From assembly GCA_937859855.1 (NCBI GenBank), contig CALMAR010000364.1, positions 1 through 5,698 on the forward strand: DNA of 5,698 nucleotides, written 5' to 3'. The notes beneath the pieces are model-generated. The model was given only the letters and a program-made list of their open reading frames with translations. It made no database searches and was not told where the DNA came from. Positions 1 to 5,698 of this stretch are shown piece by piece. Every line of letters starts with the position of its first letter. Within the stretch, counting starts at the first letter, position 1. The DNA is from an uncultured Kineosporia sp. (GTDB lineage: Bacteria; Actinomycetota; Actinomycetes; Actinomycetales; Kineosporiaceae). The position numbers and the translations under genes are program-made.

Positions 1-1385
1 GAGGGGCGGGTCCAGAACGCGCATGGCTCGTAGATGGTCGACCAGCCGACCAGCGGATAACGCGAGCCGGTGTTGAGTGACTGGCTGGCCAGCGAGGTGC
101 GGCTCTCCCGCCAGGGGGTGTCGTTGCAGGTGATGGCCAGGAAGGCGGCGTCCGAGGTGTCGCTGGACATCGGATTGCGGGCGCGCGGGCCGCGTTGCAG
201 CAGCAGCCCCGCCCGCTGCACCGCGGCGGCCGCCCGCTGCATGCCGGGGATGTTGCCGCTCTGATCCGACTTCACATAGGCATGCAGGTCGGCCAGCACC
301 TGGGCGGCGATCGGGAACAGCGAACTGTCGTACATGGTCGAGGCGAGCAGCTGATCGATGCTGACCGCGCTGGTCACCGGCGCTTGCGGCGTCATCGCGG
401 CGCGTACCTCCTCGTAGCGCTGGCGCACCTCCTGCGCAGTCCGGCCCAGCCCGTAGATGGAGTTGTACCGCGCCGCCCAGGGCAGGAAGTCCTCGCGGAA
501 GCGCCGCTCGAAACCCATTGCCTGCCACTGGAATGAGGTCTGCCAGTCGGAGGTGAAGTCGGTGTTGGAGTCGAGCACGAAGTGCCCGACCCGGCCGGGG
601 TAGGCCGTGGCGTACTGAGCGCCCAGCCAGGTGCCGGCCGAGTAGCCGAGCCAGTTGATGGTGCCCGCACCGATCAGGGAGCGGAGCAGATCGATGTCCT
701 TCACCGTCTGCGCGGTGGTGACATGGTCGAGCAGGGCACCACCGGCGACATCGCAGGCCCGGGCGGTGAAGGCGCCGGCGTCCAGCAGCAGGCTGACGTT
801 CGCGGCCGACCGATCCCGGGGGTCCAGATAGGGCGCCACCGGTCCGCCGCAAGTGACGTTGGTCGAGTTGCCGGAGCCGCGGACGTCCATCCCATAGACG
901 TCCTGGTTGCGCAGCAGCACCTGGCGTCCCGCACTGATCAACATCAGGGGCAGGTCCGCCCCGGCTCCTCCGGGGCCACCCGGGTTGGTGAACAGCACAC
1001 CGTGGGCGGCCGTTGACGGCGCCAGTAGCCGGGTCACCGCGATCTTCATGGTCTGCTCGTCACTGGGATCGTCCCAGTCCAGCGGGACCGTCATGGTGGC
1101 GCACTGCACCCGGTAGTAGGGGCCGGGCAGGCCCGGATCGGTGTGCTGACTCAGGCACGGCTTCCAGCTCAGCGTCTGAGTGATCGCAGCGGCCGCGCGG
1201 GCGCCGATGGGCCGGGCTCCCCCGCTGACCGGGCGCTCCCGGCCAGGCGCACTGGTCACTGATGGCGGTGACGCGCTGGCGGGGCCGGTCGCGATCACCC
1301 CGGCTCCCGCCGCCGCCGCGATCGCCACGATCGACACGTGCCACCGGGCCTGCCGCCGGATCCGGCTGGGACGACGCGGGGCCAT
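1..1385 (-). CDS. Secreted alpha/beta-hydrolase, tripeptidyl-aminopeptidase type (peptidase S33-like), 3' end outside window
   Basis: The frame is open from ATG at 1385 to the left edge (461 codons), so the C-terminus is missing. The N-terminus is a clear signal peptide: an Arg-rich start (residues 4-14), a hydrophobic stretch (about 17-33) and a likely cleavage after ASA (36-38), so the enzyme should be exported. NPGGPGGAG at 134-142 is the oxyanion-side motif of Streptomyces SlpD/SlpE/TAP-type exopeptidases. GYSAGTWLG carries the putative nucleophile Ser249. An EPCAFW stretch lies near the truncated end, just before where the family's TAP-like C-terminal domain normally follows. The catalytic His, and perhaps the Asp, would be in the missing part. 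Family members are about 500-530 residues, so about 50-70 residues are lost. GGAG at 1396-1393, 7 nt from the ATG, supports this start. Probable role is release of N-terminal peptides or amino acids outside the cell. Exact substrate specificity cannot be read from sequence. It starts 28 nt after the crtY stop on the same strand. Confidence -1.
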   Translation of the reverse strand, partial: MAPRRPSRIRRQARWHVSIVAIAAAAGAGVIATGPASASPPSVTSAPGRERPVSGGARPIGARAAAAITQTLSWKPCLSQHTDPGLPGPYYRVQCATMTVPLDWDDPSDEQTMKIAVTRLLAPSTAAHGVLFTNPGGPGGAGADLPLMLISAGRQVLLRNQDVYGMDVRGSGNSTNVTCGGPVAPYLDPRDRSAANVSLLLDAGAFTARACDVAGGALLDHVTTAQTVKDIDLLRSLIGAGTINWLGYSAGTWLGAQYATAYPGRVGHFVLDSNTDFTSDWQTSFQWQAMGFERRFREDFLPWAARYNSIYGLGRTAQEVRQRYEEVRAAMTPQAPVTSAVSIDQLLASTMYDSSLFPIAAQVLADLHAYVKSDQSGNIPGMQRAAAAVQRAGLLLQRGPRARNPMSSDTSDAAFLAITCNDTPWRESRTSLASQSLNTGSRYPLVGWSTIYEPCAFWTRP

Positions 1386-1392
1386 GGAAGAA

Positions 1393-1396
1393 CTCC
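1393..1396 (-). promoter_or_regulatory. Ribosome binding site of the secreted peptidase
   Basis: GGAG on the minus strand lies 7 nt upstream of the ATG at 1385. It is the best Shine-Dalgarno match among the genes here and fixes this start. It falls within the 28-nt gap after the crtY stop. Confidence -1.
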
Positions 1397-1413
1397 GTTG
1401 CGGCTGAGGATGA

Positions 1414-2685
1414 CTACGAGGAGCATCGTGCACACAACTTGAAGTAACGGCCCGCGACACTCCGTAGAACCCGGGCCATCGCGTCCTCGGCACTGGCCTG
1501 CGCCATCGCCAGGGCCGGTGCAGCCCGCATCACCGCCAATTCATCGCACCTGCTGCTCTGGTCGTCCATGAATCGCAGCACCTGCCCGGCCGGCCGGTCG
1601 CTGAACAGCCGGAAGAAGAGATCAGCGCCACTGATCAACCCGCGATCCAGGGCCCGCAACAGTACGGCGTCCATCCAGCGATGCCGGGGCGGATAGGCCG
1701 GCGGCGGGGCCGGCACCTGGCCGTCGAAGAACCGGCGAGCGATCACCGCGGCCTGCCGCTGGGCCGCGGCGAGCGTGTAGCCCGTGGATCCCCGGGTCGC
1801 CCCACCCGCCGTCCCGATCCGGAAGATCCCCCGCCCGGCTCGAATCCGGTAACCCGCATCGGTCATCGGGATGGCGCCGTCCTCGACCGCCTCCACCTGG
1901 TATTCGCCGTCCCGCAGCCCGAAGCGTTGCCGCAGGTACCCGCGCAGCGCCCGGTCGTACTCCGGCGAGCTGAGCCGGGCGCGGCCGAACTCGGTGTACT
2001 CGACCAGGGCGCGGTCTGCGCTCAACGGCAGGCAGTAACCGAAGGCGACCGCCCGGTCGGGCTGGGGCACCTGGAAGTCCATCAGGATCGGCTCATCCGG
2101 TTCGAAGCAGGGCTGGCCGGTGCGCACGGTCCAGCCCCGGAAGTGCTGCAGCAGGGCGGTGACCGGGGCCCGCTGGGGCGGGGCCGGACGGGAGTCGAAG
2201 ACCCAGCGCGCACGGAGCCGGTGCTGACCGGCCTGGATCAGTACGGCTTCCCGGGCGGCCGGACCATCCGGTTCGGTCAGGTCGTCCAGACCGGTCACCG
2301 CGTCCTGGATCCGGTGGACGCCGATCCGCTCGATCGCCCGCGCTGCCTCGGCGTACAGGTCCTGCGAGCGCAGCATCACGTAGCGCAGATCGCCCAGCTC
2401 GACATGAGCTGGGCGTCCGTGCCGATCGGCCACCTCGATCCGGCTCCAGCTGCGGTACAGCAACCGGGTCAGGCCGCCGGCTGCAGTGCCCGCATCGGCG
2501 GGCTGCCACCAGCACCAGGTGCGGTCGGCGCCGGCCCGCAGTACCGGGTCAATCACCGCGATGGACGGACTGGGCAGGCCTCGTGACGATGCCTCGGCTT
2601 CGATCGCCAGCAGCAGGGTCAGGCCGGCCCCGCCTCCGCCGAGCAGGGCGATGTCCACCTCGAGATCGGCCGGCCCCGGTTCCAT
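1414..2685 (-). CDS. crtY: Lycopene beta-cyclase family protein (CrtY type)
   Basis: A flavoprotein expected to cyclise the ends of lycopene to give gamma- or beta-carotene at the membrane; 423 residues with the chosen start. An N-terminal Rossmann dinucleotide site is visible: VDIALLGGGGAG at 10-21, with the acidic end of the second strand at Asp46. DRTWCWW (54-60) matches the family's RTW-C-W motif. QHFRGW (180-185), MDF (202-204), FGYCLPL (215-221) with LVEYTEF (227-233), EDGAIPMTD (268-276) and GTAGGATRGSTGYT (291-304) follow in the order and spacing of lycopene cyclases. The frame is open further up to a GTG at 2790, but that extension is Ala/Pro/Gly-rich, runs through two hairpins and precedes the Rossmann fold by too much, so ATG 2685 is preferred. 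No good Shine-Dalgarno is visible before it. No other crt gene is in the window, so the end product (mono- or bicyclic) is not determinable. The family call is firm; bond position and substrate are inferred. Confidence -1.
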   Translation of the reverse strand: MEPGPADLEVDIALLGGGGAGLTLLLAIEAEASSRGLPSPSIAVIDPVLRAGADRTWCWWQPADAGTAAGGLTRLLYRSWSRIEVADRHGRPAHVELGDLRYVMLRSQDLYAEAARAIERIGVHRIQDAVTGLDDLTEPDGPAAREAVLIQAGQHRLRARWVFDSRPAPPQRAPVTALLQHFRGWTVRTGQPCFEPDEPILMDFQVPQPDRAVAFGYCLPLSADRALVEYTEFGRARLSSPEYDRALRGYLRQRFGLRDGEYQVEAVEDGAIPMTDAGYRIRAGRGIFRIGTAGGATRGSTGYTLAAAQRQAAVIARRFFDGQVPAPPPAYPPRHRWMDAVLLRALDRGLISGADLFFRLFSDRPAGQVLRFMDDQSSRCDELAVMRAAPALAMAQASAEDAMARVLRSVAGRYFKLCARCSS

Positions 2686-2725
2686 CGGTTCATTCTGCGG
2701 GCGCTCAGGTCCGGGCCGGGATGCC

Positions 2726-2763
2726 GGGCCGGCGTGCCAACCCCGAATCTGGCACGCCGGCCC
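2726..2763 (-). terminator. Strong stem-loop, perfect 14-bp stem, probable terminator of the pxp operon
   Basis: GGGCCGGCGTGCCA (2726-2739) and TGGCACGCCGGCCC (2750-2763) are exact reverse complements around a 10-nt loop. The stem sits 157 nt beyond the pxpC stop and 40 nt before the crtY ATG. No T-run follows on either strand, as is common for terminators of high-GC actinobacteria. A regulatory dyad in front of crtY is the alternative. The inverted repeat is certain; the role is inferred. Confidence -1.
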
Positions 2764-2766
2764 AGC

Positions 2767-2788
2767 GACGGCTCCCGCCGGAGCCGTC
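2767..2788 (-). repeat. Second stem-loop, 9-bp stem with 4-nt loop
   Basis: GACGGCTCC (2767-2775) pairs perfectly with GGAGCCGTC (2780-2788) around CGCC. It lies 3 nt from the 14-bp stem-loop and precedes it in the minus-strand transcript. It may be part of a tandem terminator after the pxp genes. Confidence -1.
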
Positions 2789-2813
2789 ACCGTGCCCGCG
2801 AGGGACGCTGCCT

Positions 2814-2847
2814 GGCTGAGGTGCCGATCCCATGAGGCCCCTCAGCC
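2814..2847 (-). repeat. Inverted repeat, 8-bp stem with 18-nt loop
   Basis: GGCTGAGG (2814-2821) pairs with CCTCAGCC (2840-2847). The loop holds a second copy of GAGG (2834-2837 on the plus strand), which could pair with the same CCTC, so two mutually exclusive small stems are possible. This is weaker than the two stems nearer crtY. Function is unknown. Confidence -1.
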
Positions 2848-2869
2848 GTCCACCACAACCGCCGTGGAC
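2848..2869 (-). repeat. Inverted repeat, 6-bp stem with 10-nt loop
   Basis: GTCCAC (2848-2853) pairs with GTGGAC (2864-2869). It directly abuts the preceding inverted repeat and is the first of the series met after the pxpC stop. A 6-bp arm in DNA this GC-rich may occur by chance. Confidence -1.
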
Positions 2870-2919
2870 ATAACAACGCCTGGCCACTCTACAGGCAGTG
2901 AGCGACTGACCTCGCTCCG

Positions 2920-3803
2920 TCATTTCGGTGGATCGGCCCAGGCCGGTTTGGCCGATACCTGAATCCGCACTCCGTCCCCGGGTCTCAACTGGGCGGCCAG
3001 GTCGCAGGAGTGCTCGGTCAGCACGGCAACGACGGGATAACCACCGGTCACCGGATGATCGGCCAGAAAGATCACCGGCTGGCCGTCCGGCGGGATCTGG
3101 ATCGCTCCGCGCACGGCTGGTTCACTCGGCTGCTGGCCTGTGCCCTCAGCCATCCGCAGCGCCCCACCGGCCAGCCGGACGCCGACCCGGTCACTGTTCT
3201 CGCTCACCTGCCAGCGCTGCCCGGTGAACTGCTCGAGTGCTCCGGCCCCGGTCAGGGCGTCGTCGCGGGGACCAGGAACGGCGATCAGGCTGACCGGCGA
3301 ATCAGCGGCGCTGACGTCGTCCCGCGCCGCCGGCGCCAACTCGGTGACCGGCCAGCCCCGGGCGAAACCACCTGTCCCGGAGCAGATCTGGATCAGATCA
3401 TGATCACCGACCGGCGGCGGCCCCAGGCCGCTGTGTGAATCGGTGGCACTGGAGCCGAGCTGGCCGGGGACATCTAGGCCGCCCCGGACGGACAGGTAGG
3501 CCCGCAGGCCCCGCTCGGCCCGCCCCAGCCGCAGCCCTGGACGGCACCGTCCACCGTGATCGGGCAGCGCGCACCAGTGACCGCCACCAGGACCGGGCCA
3601 CCGCGGGCCCGGACCGCCAGGCCGCCCAGGGTCACTTCCAGTCCGGGAGCGTTCTCGGCGTTGGCCACCAGCCGGTTGGCCAGCCGCAGCGCCGATCGAT
3701 CGGCCGCACCCGACGCGGTCACGCCGAGATGGGCCCAGCCGGGCCGGCCCAGATCCTGCACTGTGGTGTAGGGCCCGGCGGCCAGCACCTCCAGTGCGGT
3801 CAT
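2920..3803 (-). pseudogene. pxpC: 5-oxoprolinase subunit PxpC (biotin-dependent carboxyltransferase-like, KipA/AHS2), frameshifted by a probable internal deletion
   Basis: PxpC works with PxpA and PxpB to hydrolyse 5-oxo-L-proline to glutamate using ATP. Part one starts at ATG 3803 (MTALEV) and shows TTVQDLGRPGWAHLG and GAADRSALRLANRL (about 13-45), LEVTLGG (55-61) and VTGARCPITVDG (75-86). It then leaves the family sequence and stops at TAG 3474. The rest of the protein continues in another frame from about 3534: LRLGRAERGLRAYLSVRGG, DVPGQLGSSATD, VPGPRDDALTG, RGAIQIPPDGQPVIFLADH and PVTGGYPVV, to TGA 2920. Between ITVDG and LRLG the family normally has about 12-14 more residues. The frame relation requires a loss of 3n+1 nt, so about 37, 40 or 43 nt are missing. 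The two parts give about 291 family residues against about 300-305 expected. As written the gene cannot make a full subunit. A true deletion and an assembly collapse are both possible. The start is 22 nt after the pxpB stop. Confidence -1.
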
Positions 3804-3825
3804 CGCGCCGCCGTCACCGGTGGTA

Positions 3826-4452
3826 TCACCCCTCGGCCGTGAAACGGACCCGGACGCCGGGTCGCAGCAGCGCGGGGGATGCTCCCTCGTCCCAGCGGCG
3901 GGCATCCCACAGTTGAGCACCGGTGTGCCCGATCAGGTGCCAGCCCCCGGGTGAGGCGCTGGGGTATACCCCGGTGTATCCGGCCGCCAGGGCCACCGAA
4001 CCGGCCCGAACGCGCGGTCGGGGCGAATCCCGGCGCCCGATCCGGAGGCGGCCATCCGGCGGCCGCAGGTAGCCGAAGCCGGGCGCGAAACCGCTGAAGG
4101 CCACCGTCCAGGTCACCTCGGTGTGCTGCCGGACCACCTCCCCGACGCTCAGTCCGAGCTGGGCGGCCACCGCAGCCAGGTCCTCGCCGTCGTAGTGCAC
4201 CGCCAGTTCCACCGTCTGCGAATCGATGTCGGCCAGTTCGACCGGAGTGGCCGATCGCACCCACCGAGCCACCTGCTCGGCGCCGAGATGGCCCGGGTCG
4301 AAGCCGACCAGGATGGTCCGCTCGGCCGGGACCAGGTCCAGGACGCCGTCCAGCCGGTGCCGCTGCTGGCCGGGCTGCAGCGGCAGGACCCCGCCCGGCG
4401 ATGGAAGCTCGACCAGTACACCTGCCTCTCCGGCCGGCAGCACCCGGATCAC
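3826..4452 (-). CDS. pxpB: 5-oxoprolinase subunit PxpB (KipI/AHS1 family)
   Basis: A 208-residue subunit of the cytoplasmic ATP-dependent 5-oxoprolinase PxpABC, complete at both ends. The N-terminal part has RVLPAGEAGVLVEL (3-16) and DLVPAERTILVGFDP (39-53). The AHS1 core has FSGFAPGFGYL (119-129), SPRPRVRAGSVALAAG (143-158) and YTGVYPSASPGGWHLIG (159-175), all typical of PxpB/KipI. The GTG at 4452 is chosen because it overlaps the pxpA stop as GTGA and puts the family N-terminus at residue 2. An upstream in-frame ATG at 4533 would add an Arg/Thr/Ala-rich leader that merely reads the pxpA tandem repeat in another frame. The overlap implies translational coupling with pxpA, since no good Shine-Dalgarno precedes the GTG. 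In Bacillus the related KipI inhibits a sporulation kinase, but with pxpA and pxpC beside it the 5-oxoprolinase role is strongly preferred. Confidence -1.
   Translation of the reverse strand: MIRVLPAGEAGVLVELPSPGGVLPLQPGQQRHRLDGVLDLVPAERTILVGFDPGHLGAEQVARWVRSATPVELADIDSQTVELAVHYDGEDLAAVAAQLGLSVGEVVRQHTEVTWTVAFSGFAPGFGYLRPPDGRLRIGRRDSPRPRVRAGSVALAAGYTGVYPSASPGGWHLIGHTGAQLWDARRWDEGASPALLRPGVRVRFTAEG
4449..4452 (-). promoter_or_regulatory. GTGA stop/start overlap coupling pxpA to pxpB
   Basis: On the minus strand the four bases GTGA contain the GTG start of pxpB (4452-4450) and the TGA stop of pxpA (4451-4449). Such overlaps normally let ribosomes that finish the first gene start the second, which suits equal production of subunits of one enzyme. 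Confidence -1.
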
Positions 4453-5282
4453 GAGGTCGCCGGGGAGGCCGGTCCGAGCGGTTCGAGCGGCTCGAGCGGT
4501 TCGAGCGGTTCGAGGAAGGACCGGACGACGCATCCGGCGTCCTGGATCTCAGCTCGTACCCCGAGCGCGATGGCGACCGCGGAGGGGGTGTCGCCGTGCA
4601 CGCAGATCGATTCGGCGCTGACGTCGACCAGGTCACCGGCCTGCGAGGTCACCGTGCCCTGCGTGACCAGCTGCCGGACCTGCGCCCGGATCGCGTCCAT
4701 CTCGGTGAGCACGGCGCCGGGTTGGCGGCGGGGCACCAGAGTGCCCTGGGCGGTGTAGCGCCGGTCGGCGAAGGCCTCGGTGACCGGACGCAGCCCGGCC
4801 TCGTTCGCGAGCCGGAGCAGGACCGAGCCGGGCAAGCCCAGCACCGGCAGCGACCGGTCGTACTCGGTCACGGCCGCAACGATGGCCGCCGCCTGCTCCT
4901 CGTGGGTGACGGCCGTGTTGTAGAGCGCTCCGTGCGGTTTGAGGTAGCCGACCCGGGTGCCGGCCACCCTGGCGAAGGCGTCCAGCGCGCCCAGCTGATA
5001 GAGCACGTCGTCGCGCAGTTCCTCGAAGCTGACGTCGATGAACCGGCGCCCGAAACCGGCCAGATCCCGGTAGGAGACCTGGGCGCCGATCGCGACGCCG
5101 GCCGCCGCCGCGCCCTGGCAGGACTGCCGCAGTACCCGCGGATCGCCGGCGTGGAACCCGCAGGCCACATTCGCACTGCTGATCACTGCGAGCAGGGCGG
5201 CATCATCGCCCAGGACCCAGTGCCCGAAGGATTCACCCAGGTCAGCATTGAGATCGAGCCGAACGGTGAGCACGAATGCCAT
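4449..5282 (-). CDS. pxpA: 5-oxoprolinase subunit PxpA (LamB/YcsF family)
   Basis: This subunit, together with PxpB and PxpC, converts 5-oxo-L-proline, ATP and water to L-glutamate, ADP and phosphate in the cytoplasm. It has 277 residues. Family motifs in order are LDLNADLGESFG (9-20), SANVACGFHAGDP (36-48), GAQVSYRDLAGFGRR (66-80) and YLKPHGALYN (113-122), then GLPGS, EAFADRRYTAQGTLVPR and ICVHGD toward the C-terminus. The conserved Asp/Asn of LDLNADLG and the His residues of CGFHAGD and KPHGALYN are intact. The start ATG 5282 is preferred because the family motif begins within 10 residues. A weak GGA (5290-5288) lies 5 nt upstream. An in-frame ATG at 5309 (adds MRFNLRRTT) cannot be excluded. 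The C-terminus carries about 20 extra residues with a Leu-Glu-Pro repeat beginning at residue 257, encoded by a 9-bp tandem repeat. The stop overlaps the pxpB GTG by 4 nt. Confidence -1.
   Translation of the reverse strand: MAFVLTVRLDLNADLGESFGHWVLGDDAALLAVISSANVACGFHAGDPRVLRQSCQGAAAAGVAIGAQVSYRDLAGFGRRFIDVSFEELRDDVLYQLGALDAFARVAGTRVGYLKPHGALYNTAVTHEEQAAAIVAAVTEYDRSLPVLGLPGSVLLRLANEAGLRPVTEAFADRRYTAQGTLVPRRQPGAVLTEMDAIRAQVRQLVTQGTVTSQAGDLVDVSAESICVHGDTPSAVAIALGVRAEIQDAGCVVRSFLEPLEPLEPLEPLGPASPATS
4474..4514. repeat. 9-bp tandem repeat (about 4.5 copies) inside the 3' end of pxpA
   Basis: The plus strand reads CCGAGCGGT, TCGAGCGGC, TCGAGCGGT and TCGAGCGGT, then a partial TCGAG. In the pxpA frame each unit encodes Leu-Glu-Pro, giving four LEP units followed by Leu-Gly-Pro. 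Units are a multiple of three, so gain or loss of copies keeps the reading frame. Two of the four full units are identical and the others differ by one base each. Confidence -1.
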
Positions 5283-5326
5283 TGTCGTCCGTCGTAGATT
5301 GAACCGCATGGACACGCCGGCGCGGG

Positions 5327-5410
5327 TCACCGGGCCCGCGAGGGCGCCCGGCCGCGGGCGGCGGCGATCCGGGCGACCGCGACCGACGCGGCCGGCCCGT
5401 CGCGCCCCGA
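5327..5410 (-). pseudogene. Possible C-terminal remnant of an unidentified actinobacterial gene
   Basis: Between the FYDLN_acid stop and pxpA one minus-strand frame reads 27 sense codons and ends at TGA 5329-5327. All 27 codons end in G or C, and the composition (Ala, Arg, Val, as in PAASVAVARIAAARGRAP) resembles an actinobacterial protein tail. The stop is 44 nt before the pxpA ATG. If the sequence is joined at about 5410, this would be the cut end of a gene upstream of pxpA. At this GC content an open frame of this length can also arise by chance, and the opposite strand has a frame with similar codon ends but no start codon. I do not recognise the product. Confidence -1.
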
Positions 5411-5698
5411 TCAATGTTCGTCGTCGCTGCCGCCGGTTTCGACACCCAGATCGTCGTCGCCGCCGAGATCGACCTCATCATCGGCCGAGGGTTCTTCCTC
5501 GTCCTCGACCAGCGCCAATTCGTCCTCGCCTTCCAGATCGTCGTCCTTCTTGATCTCGGACTTGGCGGCTTCGAACGGTAAGGGCTGCTTGGATTTCAGG
5601 ATCGGTTCGGGGTGCCATTGATATCCGCTCGGGCTGGTGACCGGATCGTCCTTGCCCAGATCGTAAAACCGTACGCCCGTCTGTGGACAGGTACGCTT
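5411..5698 (-). CDS. FYDLN_acid family protein (TIGR02300-type), 5' end outside window
   Basis: 95 residues are open from the right edge to TGA 5413-5411. The N-terminus is missing, probably about eight residues by comparison with the usual M-x-K-P-E-W-G-T start. The visible protein begins KRTCPQTGVRFYDLGKDDP, the signature of the FYDLN_acid domain, followed by PEPILKSKQPLPFE (30-43). From residue 47 on the protein becomes highly acidic, with runs such as KKDDDLEGEDE, VEDEEE and LGGDDDLG. The function of this family is not known. The N-terminal region normally resembles a small zinc ribbon. Here only one Cys remains (CPQT), and the second pair is replaced (SPSG), so zinc binding is unlikely. 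I know the family from Alphaproteobacteria, and this sequence looks like those of sphingomonads. Its G+C (about 59%) and its A/T-ending codons (AAA, TTA, TAT, CAA, GAT) differ sharply from all other genes here. This points to a separate origin. Confidence -1.
   Translation of the reverse strand, partial: KRTCPQTGVRFYDLGKDDPVTSPSGYQWHPEPILKSKQPLPFEAAKSEIKKDDDLEGEDELALVEDEEEPSADDEVDLGGDDDLGVETGGSDDEH

Noticed and set aside
1681..2586. Plus-strand open frame of 301 codons opposite crtY
   Set aside because: The minus strand encodes a clear lycopene cyclase here. The plus-strand product is Arg/Pro/Gly-rich with no motif.
2686..2790. N-terminal extension of crtY from GTG 2790
   Set aside because: The added 35 residues come from hairpin-forming DNA, lack a Shine-Dalgarno and place the Rossmann motif unusually far from the start.
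2865..2895. Plus-strand promoter-like TGGACA followed by a weak -10 (TCTACA)
   Set aside because: No plus-strand gene follows, and the TGGACA forms part of an inverted repeat. The -10 match is only 3 of 6.
3474..3540. Programmed ribosomal frameshift in pxpC
   Set aside because: About 13 conserved-region residues are missing as well as the frame, which a slip would not explain. No convincing slippery site is seen, and the family is not known for frameshifting.
4401..5297. Long plus-strand open frame of 298 codons opposite pxpA
   Set aside because: It lies antisense to pxpA, which carries all LamB/YcsF motifs. The translation shows no recognisable domain and is an expected product of high GC content.
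5308..5553. Plus-strand gene starting ATG 5308, divergent from pxpA
   Set aside because: The product is an Arg-rich string without a domain and it runs antisense into the well-supported FYDLN_acid gene across the composition break.

Overview
The window looks like two pieces of DNA of different origin. Positions 1 to about 5410 are very GC-rich (hand counts give 45/60 G+C at 4441-4500 and 53/60 at 5341-5400). They carry five genes, all on the minus strand, whose protein families and codon usage fit a high-GC actinobacterium. I cannot name the genus. The last 288 bases (5411-5698) fall to about 59% G+C (141/238 at 5461-5698). They encode a FYDLN_acid protein, a family I know from Alphaproteobacteria, here with a sphingomonad-like sequence. 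The change coincides with the stop codon of that gene, so a chimeric assembly or clone should be considered first and gene transfer second.

Reading on the minus strand (right to left): 5698-5411 is a FYDLN_acid gene without its 5' end. 5410-5327 is a short open tail ending in TGA that may be the remnant of an actinobacterial gene cut at the junction. 5282-4449 is pxpA, 4452-3826 is pxpB (start overlapping the pxpA stop by 4 nt) and 3803-2920 is pxpC. Together these encode the three-subunit ATP-dependent 5-oxoprolinase, which returns 5-oxo-L-proline to glutamate. pxpC is broken: about 37-43 nt appear to be missing near 3540, and the reading frame is lost. 2919-2686 is an intergenic stretch with four consecutive inverted repeats, one with a perfect 14-bp stem. 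2685-1414 is a lycopene cyclase (crtY type). 28 nt later a secreted alpha/beta-hydrolase of the tripeptidyl-aminopeptidase type begins at 1385 and runs off the left edge.

The pxp genes form a translationally coupled operon. The hairpin cluster probably ends that transcript and separates it from crtY and the secreted peptidase, which may form a second transcript. No other carotenoid gene, tRNA, rRNA, CRISPR array or transposase is visible. I found no undescribed system. The points most worth a second look are the composition break at about 5411, the deletion in pxpC, the hairpin cluster, and the in-frame 9-bp repeat in the pxpA 3' end.
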